Source of the DNA: Pseudomonadota bacterium
GTDB lineage: Bacteria; Pseudomonadota; Gammaproteobacteria; Pseudomonadales; Pseudomonadaceae
Direction: 5' to 3'
NCBI GenBank assembly: GCA_023431055.1
Contig: JAEYXX010000089.1
Location: 1 to 28,542, forward strand
Length of the DNA stretch: 28,542 bases
Positions 22,194-28,542 of this stretch are shown piece by piece. Each line of letters starts with the position of its first letter. Within the stretch, counting starts at the first letter, position 1. The notes under the pieces were generated by a model, which was given only the letters and a program-made list of their open reading frames with translations, had not been told where the DNA came from and made no database searches. A program made the position numbers and the translations under genes.

Positions 22194-22831
22194 TACCAGC
22201 GACCATCCCAGGCGGCGAAGTTCTGCAGCAACTGCAAGCCGTGGGTATGGCTCTTCTCCGGGTGGAACTGCACGGCGAAGCGCGAGCCTTCGGCCAATGC
22301 CGCAGCGAAGTCCTTGCCGTAGTGGCCACGACCGACCACCTGTTGCGGCTTGCCAGCCTCGATGTAGTAGCTGTGCACGAAGTAGAAGCGCGCCTGGTCG
22401 GGAATGTCGTGCCACAGCGGATGCTTCACCGCCTGGCTGACTTCGTTCCAGCCCATGTGCGGCACCTTGAGGCGCTCGCCGTCTTCGTTCAGATCCTTGC
22501 CGAAGAAGCGCACCTGACCGGGGAACAGACCGATGCAGTCGACACCATCGTTCTCCTCGCTGCGCTCAAGCAGCGCCTGCATGCCGACGCAGATACCGAG
22601 GAACGGACGATCGGCACTGACCTCACGCACCAGTTCATCGAAACCCAGACGCCTGATCTCGGCCATGCAGTCGCGGATCGCGCCGACACCGGGAAACACC
22701 ACGCGGTCGGCCTCACGGATCACCTTGGCGTCGGACGTCACCAGTACGCGGCCGGCGCCGACGTGTTCCAGCGCCTTGGCCACCGAGTGCAGGTTGCCCA
22801 TGCCATAGTCGATTACGGCTACCGTCTGCAT
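22193..22831 (-). CDS. hisH: Imidazole glycerol phosphate synthase glutaminase subunit HisH
   Basis: A 212-residue class I glutamine amidotransferase that supplies ammonia to HisF. The catalytic triad is Cys81 (in LGICVGMQ), His190 and Glu192 (in [10 protein letters not shown]). The oxyanion-strand motif [13 protein letters not shown] and the interface motif PHMGWNEV are also present. The start at 22831 follows directly after the hisB stop (TAA then ATG), and the stop overlaps the DUF2164 start, so coupling is tight on both sides. Confidence 0.97.
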   Translation of the reverse strand: MQTVAVIDYGMGNLHSVAKALEHVGAGRVLVTSDAKVIREADRVVFPGVGAIRDCMAEIRRLGFDELVREVSADRPFLGICVGMQALLERSEENDGVDCIGLFPGQVRFFGKDLNEDGERLKVPHMGWNEVSQAVKHPLWHDIPDQARFYFVHSYYIEAGKPQQVVGRGHYGKDFAAALAEGSRFAVQFHPEKSHTHGLQLLQNFAAWDGRW

Positions 22832-23425
22832 TTACAGGCAGCCCTTGGTCGAAGGCATCTGCCCGGCCATGCGCGGGTCCAGTTCCACCGCCATGCGCAG
22901 CGCACGGCCGAAGGCCTTGAACACGGTCTCGATCTGGTGATGGGTGTTGTGCCCGCGCAGGTTGTCGATGTGCAGGCTGACCAGCGCGTGGTTGACGAAG
23001 CCCTGGAAGAATTCCTGGAACAGATCGACATCGAAGTTGCCGACCACGGCGCGGGTGAACGGCACGTGCATCTGCAGGCCGGGGCGACCGGAGAAGTCGA
23101 TCACCACGCGCGACAGCGCTTCGTCCAGCGGCACGTAGGAGTGGCCGTAGCGGGTCATGCCCTTCTTGTCGCCGACGGCCTTGGCGAAGGCCTGGCCGAG
23201 GGTGATGCCGACGTCCTCGACGGTGTGGTGGTCGTCGATATGCAGATCGCCCTTGCACTCGATATCGAGGTCGATCAGGCCATGACGGGCGATCTGGTCG
23301 AGCATGTGCTCGAGAAAGGGCACACCGATATCGAAGCGCGCCTTACCGGTGCCATCCAGGTTGATCGAGACCTTGACCTGGGTCTCCAGGGTGTTGCGCT
23401 CGACGAATGCCGTACGTTCGGCCAT
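22832..23425 (-). CDS. hisB: Imidazoleglycerol-phosphate dehydratase HisB
   Basis: 197 residues, the monofunctional dehydratase of the histidine pathway without the phosphatase domain of the enteric fusion. Two metal-binding repeats are visible: [13 protein letters not shown] with [15 protein letters not shown], and [24 protein letters not shown] with [25 protein letters not shown] 23425 is preceded by GGAG with a 6-nt spacer and gives [12 protein letters not shown]; a GTG at 23437 in frame is less likely. It is the first gene of the operon, with a TATAAT box upstream. Confidence 0.97.
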   Translation of the reverse strand: MAERTAFVERNTLETQVKVSINLDGTGKARFDIGVPFLEHMLDQIARHGLIDLDIECKGDLHIDDHHTVEDVGITLGQAFAKAVGDKKGMTRYGHSYVPLDEALSRVVIDFSGRPGLQMHVPFTRAVVGNFDVDLFQEFFQGFVNHALVSLHIDNLRGHNTHHQIETVFKAFGRALRMAVELDPRMAGQMPSTKGCL

Positions 23426-23462
23426 CACCAGCTCCACGAATTACCAACGGAAAAAGGCCAGC

Positions 23463-23468
23463 ATTATA
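23463..23468 (-). promoter_or_regulatory. -10 box of the hisB operon promoter
   Basis: A perfect TATAAT on the minus strand about 38 nt before the hisB start, predicting a leader of roughly 30 nt. The -35 region is weak (AGCCGT at 17 bp), so an activator may help. There is no room for a peptide-type his attenuator. Confidence 0.5.
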
Positions 23469-23596
23469 GGCGTGCCGGGGCGGCAACGGCTACCGGCGAT
23501 GGTCGGATGAAGCGCGCAGACCGACATGCTCTTTCCCAAGAGCGCAACGTGGCTCTTGCTATGCTCCCGCCAACCAGCAAACACACCGATAGAGCC

Positions 23597-24688
23597 ATGC
23601 ACGAAGTCGATAACCTGATCATTGGCGCCGGCGCCCTCGGCCTGGCCTGTGCCGCCCGCCTGGGCAAGCCCGACACCCTGATTCTGGAGGCCGAAGAGCT
23701 GATCGGCAGCCACACCTCCAGCCGCAACTCCGAAGTCATTCACGCCGGCCTCTATTATCCGCCCGGCTCACTCAAGGCCGAGCTGTGCCTGGAGGGTCGC
23801 GAACGCCTGTACGCCTGGTGCGAGCGACACGGGGTGGCGCACCGGCGAATCGGCAAGCTGCTGGTGGCGGTGGAGCCAGCGGAGATCGACAAACTCGATG
23901 CCCTGGCCGCCAACGCCGGAGCCAGTGGCGTGCATGACCTGCAGCAGATCGGCCAGGCGCGCCTGCGCGAACTGGAGCCGGCGCTGCGCGGCGTGCGTGG
24001 ATTGCTTTCGCCGAGCACCGGCATCATCGACAGCCATGCCTATCTGCAATCGCTGCTGGCGGTGGCGGAGAGCCGCGGTGCACAGCTGGTACTGCACAGC
24101 CGCGTCGAACACCTGCAGCGCGACGGTGATGCCTGGATCGCCAGCGGCCACAGTGCGGGCGAAGCCTTCACCTTGCGCGCGCAACGGGTGATCAATGCCG
24201 GCGGCCCCTTCGCCCAGCGCCTGGCCGGCACCATCGAAGGCCTGCCGGTGCCGCCGCTGCACCTGTGCCAGGGTCGCTACTTCAGCTACAGCGGGCGTTC
24301 GCCATTCTCCCGGCTGATCTACCCGATGCCGGAGGCCAATACCGCCGGCCTGGGCATCCACGCCACCCTCGATCTCGCCGGACAACTGCGCTTCGGCCCC
24401 GATGTGCATTGGCAGGAGACCCTCGATTACGCAGTCGACGAGAACCTGCGCGCGCCTTTCGCCGCCGCCATCGCCCGCTACTTTCCGGCGCTCGACGCTG
24501 CCCGCCTACAACCCGGCTATGCCGGCGTGCGCGCCAAGCTCAGCGGGCCCGGGGAACCGGCTGCCGACTTCCTGATCCAAACCCCTGCCGACCACCGCCT
24601 GCCGGGCCTGGTCAACCTGTTCGGCATCGAATCGCCAGAGCTCACCGCCAGCCTGGCCATTGCCGAGCGGGTCGCCGGCGCCCTGTAA
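23597..24688 (+). CDS. FAD-dependent oxidoreductase, L-2-hydroxyglutarate oxidase-like (DAO family)
   Basis: A 363-residue flavoprotein. The N-terminal Rossmann motif VDNLIIGAGALGLACAARLG binds FAD. The following SHTSSRNSEVIHAGLYYPPGSLKAELC is the characteristic segment of the L2HGDH/LhgO group, and GIIDSHAYLQSLL and the C-terminal LVNLFGIESPELTASLAI also fit. Enzymes of this group oxidise L-2-hydroxyglutarate to 2-oxoglutarate; for this member the substrate is inferred. It lacks the obvious export signal of membrane dehydrogenases. ATG 23597 starts the Rossmann fold directly. It is divergent from hisB with about 170 bp between start codons and is followed by asmA after 81 bp. Confidence 0.85.
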   Translation: MHEVDNLIIGAGALGLACAARLGKPDTLILEAEELIGSHTSSRNSEVIHAGLYYPPGSLKAELCLEGRERLYAWCERHGVAHRRIGKLLVAVEPAEIDKLDALAANAGASGVHDLQQIGQARLRELEPALRGVRGLLSPSTGIIDSHAYLQSLLAVAESRGAQLVLHSRVEHLQRDGDAWIASGHSAGEAFTLRAQRVINAGGPFAQRLAGTIEGLPVPPLHLCQGRYFSYSGRSPFSRLIYPMPEANTAGLGIHATLDLAGQLRFGPDVHWQETLDYAVDENLRAPFAAAIARYFPALDAARLQPGYAGVRAKLSGPGEPAADFLIQTPADHRLPGLVNLFGIESPELTASLAIAERVAGAL

Positions 24689-24691
24689 GGC

Positions 24692-24697
24692 TATAAT
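24692..24697 (+). promoter_or_regulatory. Candidate -10 box for asmA-mutY-yggX
   Basis: A perfect TATAAT, 72 nt before the asmA ATG and immediately after the flavoprotein stop codon. No clear -35 box is visible at 17 bp, so this is only a candidate. Confidence 0.35.
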
Positions 24698-24769
24698 CGG
24701 CGCCCATTATCGACGGCTGCGCCTCCCCTGGCCGCCCGCACATTTCGTTATCGAAACAAGGACTCGTCC

Positions 24770-26995
24770 ATGAAAGCGCTCGGCAAGATCCTGGGCCTCT
24801 TCCTTCTCGGCTTGCTGCTGATCGTAGTGGCGTTGCTGTTCGCCCTGACACACCTGTTCGACCCCAACGACTACAAGGACGAGATCCGCCAGATCGCCCG
24901 CGACAAGGCCAACCTCGAGCTACAGCTCAGAGGCGATATCGGCTGGAGTCTGTTCCCCTGGCTGGGTCTGGAGCTGACCGACGCCACCCTGGCCAGCGCC
25001 GACACCCCGGACAAACCCTTCGCCGACCTGCGCATGATCGGCCTGTCGGTACGCGTGATGCCGTTGCTGCGCAAGGAGGTGCAGATGAGCGACATCCGCG
25101 TCGACGGCCTCAACCTCAATCTGCAGCGTGACGACAAGGGCCATGGCAACTGGGAAGGCGTGGGTCGCCCGGCCCAGGCCAGCACCACGCAACCAGCGCC
25201 CAGCGAACCGGTACCGGAGGGTGATGCGCCGCCGCGCCAGCCGAGCGAAAAGCCGGCCGGCCAGCCGGTCAAGCTGGATATCGACAGCCTCACCCTGAGC
25301 AACTCGCGCATCGACTACAGCGACGCACAGAAAGGCCAGCAATTCACCGTCGAGAATATCGAGCTGAAAACCGGCGCGATCCGCGAAGGCGCCAGCATCC
25401 CGGTCAAGTTCAGCGCCTTCTTCGGCACCAACCAGCCGGTGCTGCGCGCACGCAGCGAGGTCGAAGGTCAGCTGCGCTTCGACCGCGCGCTCAAGCGCTA
25501 CCAGTTCGAAGACCTCAAGCTGACCGGCGAGGCGTCCGGCGAACCGCTCAAGGGCAAGACCCTGAACTTCTCCGCCCAGGGCCAGTTGCTGCTCGACCAG
25601 GCTGCCAATATCGCCGAATGGAACGGCCTCAAGCTCTCTGCCAACCAGCTGCGCGCCCTCGGCGAGATCAAGGCGCGCGAGCTGGGCGAGGACGCCAAGA
25701 TCTCCGGCGGGCTGTCCATCGCCTCGCTCAACCTGCGCGAGTTCCTCGATGGCGTCGGCGTCGAATTGCCGCCCATGCAGGCCAGCGATGCCCTGAACCA
25801 GTTCGAGCTGGTCAGCCGCCTGAACGGTTCGAGCAAGGGCATGATGTTCGAGGAGCTCAACCTCAAGCTCGACGGCAGTACCTTCACCGGCAAGCTGGGC
25901 GTGGCCGACATCGCCAAGCAGGCGCTGCGCGCCGACCTCAAGGGCGACAAGCTCGATCTCGACCGCTACCTGCCACCGAAAGCCAAGGACAGTGCCGGTG
26001 CCGCACGCAAGGCCGAGGTCAAGGAGAGCATTGCCGGCGCCGGCAAGGACGGCACCACCCCGTTGCCCAACGCCCCGACCCAGCAGGCCTGGAGCAGCGA
26101 GAAAGTGCTGCCGGTGGATCAATTGCGCAAACTCGACCTGCAGCTGGCGCTGAGCCTCGGCCAGCTCACCTACGACAAGCAGCCCTTCACCGACGTCAAC
26201 CTCAAGGCCAATGGCCGTGGCGGCCTGATCACCCTGGAGGAAGTGCGCGGCAAGATGCAGGGCGGCAGTTTCACAGGCAACGGCCGTATCGACGTGCGCC
26301 AGGCCGAGCCGATGATCAGCGTGGAAAAACGCCTCAGCCGCATCCCGCTGGAGCCACTGCTGAAGAAGGACGACCAGCCGTCGCCGATCAAGGGCCTGCT
26401 CGACCTGGATGCCAAGTTCAACACCCGCGGCAACAGCCAGAAGGAGTGGATCGAGGCGCTCAACGGCAACGCCAGCTTCGTCCTCAACGATGGCGTGCTG
26501 GTCGACGCCAACCTCGAACAGCAGCTGTGCCGCGGCATCGCCACCCTCAACCGCAAGGCGCTGAGCAACCCGCCAACCGGCAAGGACACCCCTTTCCGCG
26601 AGCTCAAGGGCAGCCTCAACGTGCGCGACGGCGTCGCTCACAACCCGGACCTCAAGGCTCAGGTGCCGGGCCTGGCGGTCAGCGGCAACGGCGACCTCGA
26701 CCTGCGCGTGCTCGGTCTCGACTACAAGGTCGGCATCACCATCGAGGGCGACCAGCGCGAAATGCCCGACCCGGCCTGCCAGGTCAACGAGCGCTACGTC
26801 GGCATCGAATGGCCGCTGCGCTGCCGCGGCCCGCTGGAGCTGGGCGCCAAGGCCTGCCGTCTGGATCAGGACGGGCTCGGCAAGATCGCCGCACGCCTGG
26901 CCGGCAACAAGCTGACCGAGAAGCTGGAAGAAAAGCTCGGCGACAAGGTCAGCCCGGATCTGAAAGACGCACTCAAGGGCCTGTTCAATCGATGA
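24770..26995 (+). CDS. AsmA family protein
   Basis: 741 residues. An N-terminal transmembrane helix (residues 7-27, [21 protein letters not shown]) anchors a large periplasmic part of the AsmA-like, repeating-beta-groove superfamily. Members bridge the inner and outer membranes and take part in phospholipid transport and outer-membrane homeostasis. The typical start ([40 protein letters not shown]) and C-terminal AsmA domain ([21 protein letters not shown] to [23 protein letters not shown]) are present. A Pro-rich linker (about residues 140-165) interrupts the first half. AAGGA lies about 8 nt before ATG 24770. The stop codon overlaps the mutY start (ATGA). Confidence 0.93.
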   Translation: MKALGKILGLFLLGLLLIVVALLFALTHLFDPNDYKDEIRQIARDKANLELQLRGDIGWSLFPWLGLELTDATLASADTPDKPFADLRMIGLSVRVMPLLRKEVQMSDIRVDGLNLNLQRDDKGHGNWEGVGRPAQASTTQPAPSEPVPEGDAPPRQPSEKPAGQPVKLDIDSLTLSNSRIDYSDAQKGQQFTVENIELKTGAIREGASIPVKFSAFFGTNQPVLRARSEVEGQLRFDRALKRYQFEDLKLTGEASGEPLKGKTLNFSAQGQLLLDQAANIAEWNGLKLSANQLRALGEIKARELGEDAKISGGLSIASLNLREFLDGVGVELPPMQASDALNQFELVSRLNGSSKGMMFEELNLKLDGSTFTGKLGVADIAKQALRADLKGDKLDLDRYLPPKAKDSAGAARKAEVKESIAGAGKDGTTPLPNAPTQQAWSSEKVLPVDQLRKLDLQLALSLGQLTYDKQPFTDVNLKANGRGGLITLEEVRGKMQGGSFTGNGRIDVRQAEPMISVEKRLSRIPLEPLLKKDDQPSPIKGLLDLDAKFNTRGNSQKEWIEALNGNASFVLNDGVLVDANLEQQLCRGIATLNRKALSNPPTGKDTPFRELKGSLNVRDGVAHNPDLKAQVPGLAVSGNGDLDLRVLGLDYKVGITIEGDQREMPDPACQVNERYVGIEWPLRCRGPLELGAKACRLDQDGLGKIAARLAGNKLTEKLEEKLGDKVSPDLKDALKGLFNR

Positions 26996-28059
26996 GCCCC
27001 GAGCAGTTCAACAGCGCCGTGCTGGCCTGGTACGACCAGCACGGGCGCAAGGATCTGCCCTGGCAGCAGAACATCACCCCGTATCGCGTCTGGGTTTCGG
27101 AAATCATGCTGCAGCAGACCCAGGTCAGCACCGTGCTCGGCTACTTCGACCGCTTCATGGCCGCGCTGCCGACGGTGCGCGACCTGGCCGAAGCGCCCGA
27201 AGACGAAGTGCTGCACCTGTGGACCGGCCTGGGCTACTACACCCGCGCGCGCAACCTGCAGAAGACTGCGCAGATCATCATGCGCGAGCACGGCGGCGAG
27301 TTTCCCCGTAGCGTCGAAGCACTCAGCGAGCTGCCCGGCATCGGCCGCTCCACCGCCGGCGCCATCGCCAGCCTGAGCATGGGTGTGCGCGCGCCGATCC
27401 TCGACGGCAACGTCAAGCGCGTGCTGGCGCGCTACGTGGCACAGGAGGGATATCCCGGCGAGCCGAAAGTGGCCAAGCAGCTGTGGGACATCGCCGAGCG
27501 CCTTACCCCGCACGAACGGGTCGGCCACTACACCCAGGCGATGATGGACCTCGGCGCCACCCTCTGCACCCGCAGCAAACCCACCTGCCTGCTGTGCCCG
27601 GTGCGCAGCGGCTGCCAGGCGCACCTGCTCGGCCTGGAAATTCGCTACCCGATACCCAAGCCACGCAAGACGCTGCCGCAGAAGCGCACCCTGATGCCGA
27701 TTCTGGTCAACGATTCCGGCGACATCCTGCTCTATCGCCGCCCGGCCAGCGGCCTGTGGGGCGGGCTATGGAGCCTGCCGGAGCTGGACGATCTGACCCA
27801 GCTCGATAGCCTTGCCCAGCAGCAACAACTGCGCCTCGGCGAGCGCCGCGAACTGGAAGGCCTGACCCACACCTTCAGCCACTTCCAGTTGGCCATCGAG
27901 CCCTGGCTGATCGAGGCCACCGAACAGCCCGGTCGCATGGCCGAGGGCGACTGGCTCTGGTATAACCTCGCCACCCCGCCGCGCCTGGGCCTCGCCGCCC
28001 CGGTGAAAAAGCTGCTGAAACGCGCGGCGCAAGCCATTACCGCTGGAGAACCGACATGA
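26992..28059 (+). CDS. mutY: A/G-specific adenine glycosylase MutY
   Basis: A 355-residue base-excision-repair enzyme that removes adenine mispaired with 8-oxoguanine. The catalytic residues are Glu37 (in [11 protein letters not shown]) and Asp138 (in [12 protein letters not shown]), exactly the E. coli positions. The helix-hairpin-helix is [14 protein letters not shown]. The [4Fe-4S] cluster Cys are Cys192, Cys199, Cys202 and Cys208 (C-x6-C-x2-C-x5-C). A C-terminal NUDIX-like domain (about 230-350) reads the oxidised guanine. The start overlaps the asmA stop and its stop overlaps the yggX start by ATGA, so the three genes are coupled. Confidence 0.97.
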   Translation: MSPEQFNSAVLAWYDQHGRKDLPWQQNITPYRVWVSEIMLQQTQVSTVLGYFDRFMAALPTVRDLAEAPEDEVLHLWTGLGYYTRARNLQKTAQIIMREHGGEFPRSVEALSELPGIGRSTAGAIASLSMGVRAPILDGNVKRVLARYVAQEGYPGEPKVAKQLWDIAERLTPHERVGHYTQAMMDLGATLCTRSKPTCLLCPVRSGCQAHLLGLEIRYPIPKPRKTLPQKRTLMPILVNDSGDILLYRRPASGLWGGLWSLPELDDLTQLDSLAQQQQLRLGERRELEGLTHTFSHFQLAIEPWLIEATEQPGRMAEGDWLWYNLATPPRLGLAAPVKKLLKRAAQAITAGEPT

Positions 28060-28328
28060 CCCGCACCGTGCTGTGCCGCAAATACAAACAGGAACTGCCC
28101 GGCCTGGATCGCGCGCCCTACCCCGGCCCCAAGGGTGAAGACATCTTCGCCAACGTTTCCAAGCAAGCCTGGGACGAATGGCAGAAGCACCAGACCATGC
28201 TGATCAACGAGCGCCGCCTGAACATGATGAACGCCGAGGACCGCAAGTTCCTGCAGACCGAGATGGACAAGTTCCTCTCCGGCGAGGAATATGCCCAGGC
28301 CGAAGGCTACGTACCGCCGAGCGAGTGA
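28056..28328 (+). CDS. yggX: Probable Fe(2+)-trafficking protein YggX
   Basis: A 90-residue cytoplasmic protein linked to iron handling and protection of Fe-S clusters from oxidants; pairing with mutY, an Fe-S enzyme, is conserved in many Gammaproteobacteria. The sequence [30 protein letters not shown] with the conserved Cys7, then [28 protein letters not shown], matches the family over its whole length. ATG 28056 overlaps the mutY stop; GGAG lies 7 nt upstream. Confidence 0.97.
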   Translation: MTRTVLCRKYKQELPGLDRAPYPGPKGEDIFANVSKQAWDEWQKHQTMLINERRLNMMNAEDRKFLQTEMDKFLSGEEYAQAEGYVPPSE

Positions 28329-28333
28329 CGACA

Positions 28334-28360
28334 CCTGTGGGAGGGGCTTCAGCCGCGACA
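28334..28360. repeat. REP-like element after yggX
   Basis: CCTGTGGGAGGGGCTTCAGC followed by CGCGACA matches the very common Pseudomonas REP core (GTGGGAGCGGCTTCAGCCGCGA type, from memory). It lies 5 bp after the yggX stop codon and probably serves as its 3' end structure. Confidence 0.75.
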
Positions 28361-28430
28361 AGCCTCGCTTATTGCCAACGTGCAGCCCGGCTCGCCCTCC
28401 CCGTTTCTCCGCTCACGAACCTAAGCGCCC

Positions 28431-28490
28431 GAAATAATTAAATATTTTTCAAACCCGCGCTTGACACTGATCCTTCAAATCCGTCTAATA
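28431..28490 (+). promoter_or_regulatory. Strong promoter of tRNA-Phe
   Basis: TTGACA (28461-28466) and TCTAAT (28484-28489) are separated by exactly 17 bp. An A/T-rich block (28431-28452) sits where an UP element would lie. A GC-rich discriminator (AGCGCCCC) follows the -10 box, as in stringently controlled stable-RNA promoters. The tRNA begins about 12 nt downstream. Confidence 0.85.
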
Positions 28491-28501
28491 GCGCCCCGTT
28501 G

Positions 28502-28542
28502 GCCCAGGTAGCTCAGTTGGTAGAGCAGGGGATTGAAAATCC
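28502..28542 (+). tRNA. tRNA-Phe (GAA), 5' part
   Basis: GCCCAGG acceptor strand, TA, D-arm GCTC-AGTTGGTA-GAGC, anticodon stem GGGGA, loop TT-GAA-AA and the start of the 3' anticodon stem (TCC). The GAA anticodon (28535-28537) identifies tRNA-Phe. The window ends inside the anticodon stem; the variable, T-arm and acceptor 3' strands are outside. Confidence 0.96.

Noticed and set aside
22241..23596. A 452-codon N-terminal extension of the L-2-HG oxidase-like gene
   Set aside because: It runs antisense through hisH and hisB. The flavoprotein Rossmann motif begins right after ATG 23597, so the extension is not coding.
25618..26991. A long N-terminal extension of mutY through asmA
   Set aside because: The sequence is an Arg/Gln/Pro-rich out-of-frame reading of asmA. 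MutY begins at 26992, with catalytic residues at the E. coli numbers.

Overview
The window is GC-rich chromosomal DNA of a Pseudomonas species, probably of the mendocina/oleovorans/alcaligenes side of the genus. The evidence is gene content and order (secB-grxC-yibN-gpmI-envC-ctpA, then a periplasmic-binding-protein cluster, hisBHAF, asmA-mutY-yggX-tRNA-Phe), Pseudomonas-type dispersed palindromes, and a sigma-54 regulated small-RNA locus. It is mostly core genome; I see no prophage, transposase, CRISPR array or defence island.

Layout. 1-1708: the start of a D-2-hydroxyglutarate-dehydrogenase-like flavoprotein (minus, cut by the window edge), divergent from serA. 1933-5714: small housekeeping or hypothetical genes (DUF523, a 2OG-Fe(II) oxygenase, a secreted DUF2059 protein, an alpha/beta hydrolase, a membrane-anchored thioredoxin-like protein). 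5892-9421: an AraC-family regulator divergent from a 792-residue Ntn-hydrolase acylase of the penicillin/AHL acylase family, with a symmetric candidate operator between them. 9422-9871: the longest stretch without a protein gene. It holds a textbook sigma-54 promoter followed by two full and one partial 110-bp tandem repeats, which I interpret as the nitrogen-regulated small RNA NrsZ. 9868-12096: a small membrane protein and trmL with overlapping start codons, then secB, grxC and a Cys-less rhodanese (yibN) on the minus strand. 12243-16588: gpmI, envC and ctpA on the plus strand. 16806-20085: four tandem paralogous periplasmic solute-binding proteins with no transporter genes beside them. 20297-23425: hisB-hisH-DUF2164-hisA-hisF on the minus strand. 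23597-28542: an L-2-hydroxyglutarate-oxidase-like flavoprotein, asmA, mutY, yggX and the first 41 nt of tRNA-Phe with its promoter.

How the parts work together. SerA and the adjacent D-2-HG dehydrogenase belong to one metabolic step, because serA-type enzymes can make D-2-hydroxyglutarate that the flavoprotein reoxidises; an L-2-HG-oxidase-like gene lies 22 kb away. EnvC (amidase activator) and CtpA (periplasmic protease) both act on peptidoglycan remodelling. The his genes form a translationally coupled operon. From memory of P. aeruginosa PAO1, the left third resembles PA0317-PA0305 and the remainder PA5126-PA5149.1, so the sRNA locus sits at a rearrangement junction between two blocks that are distant in PAO1.

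Dispersed palindromic elements and strong bidirectional terminators fill most gene ends. The most interesting objects are the tandem-repeat sRNA locus, the four-gene binding-protein array, and the AraC/acylase intergenic operator.
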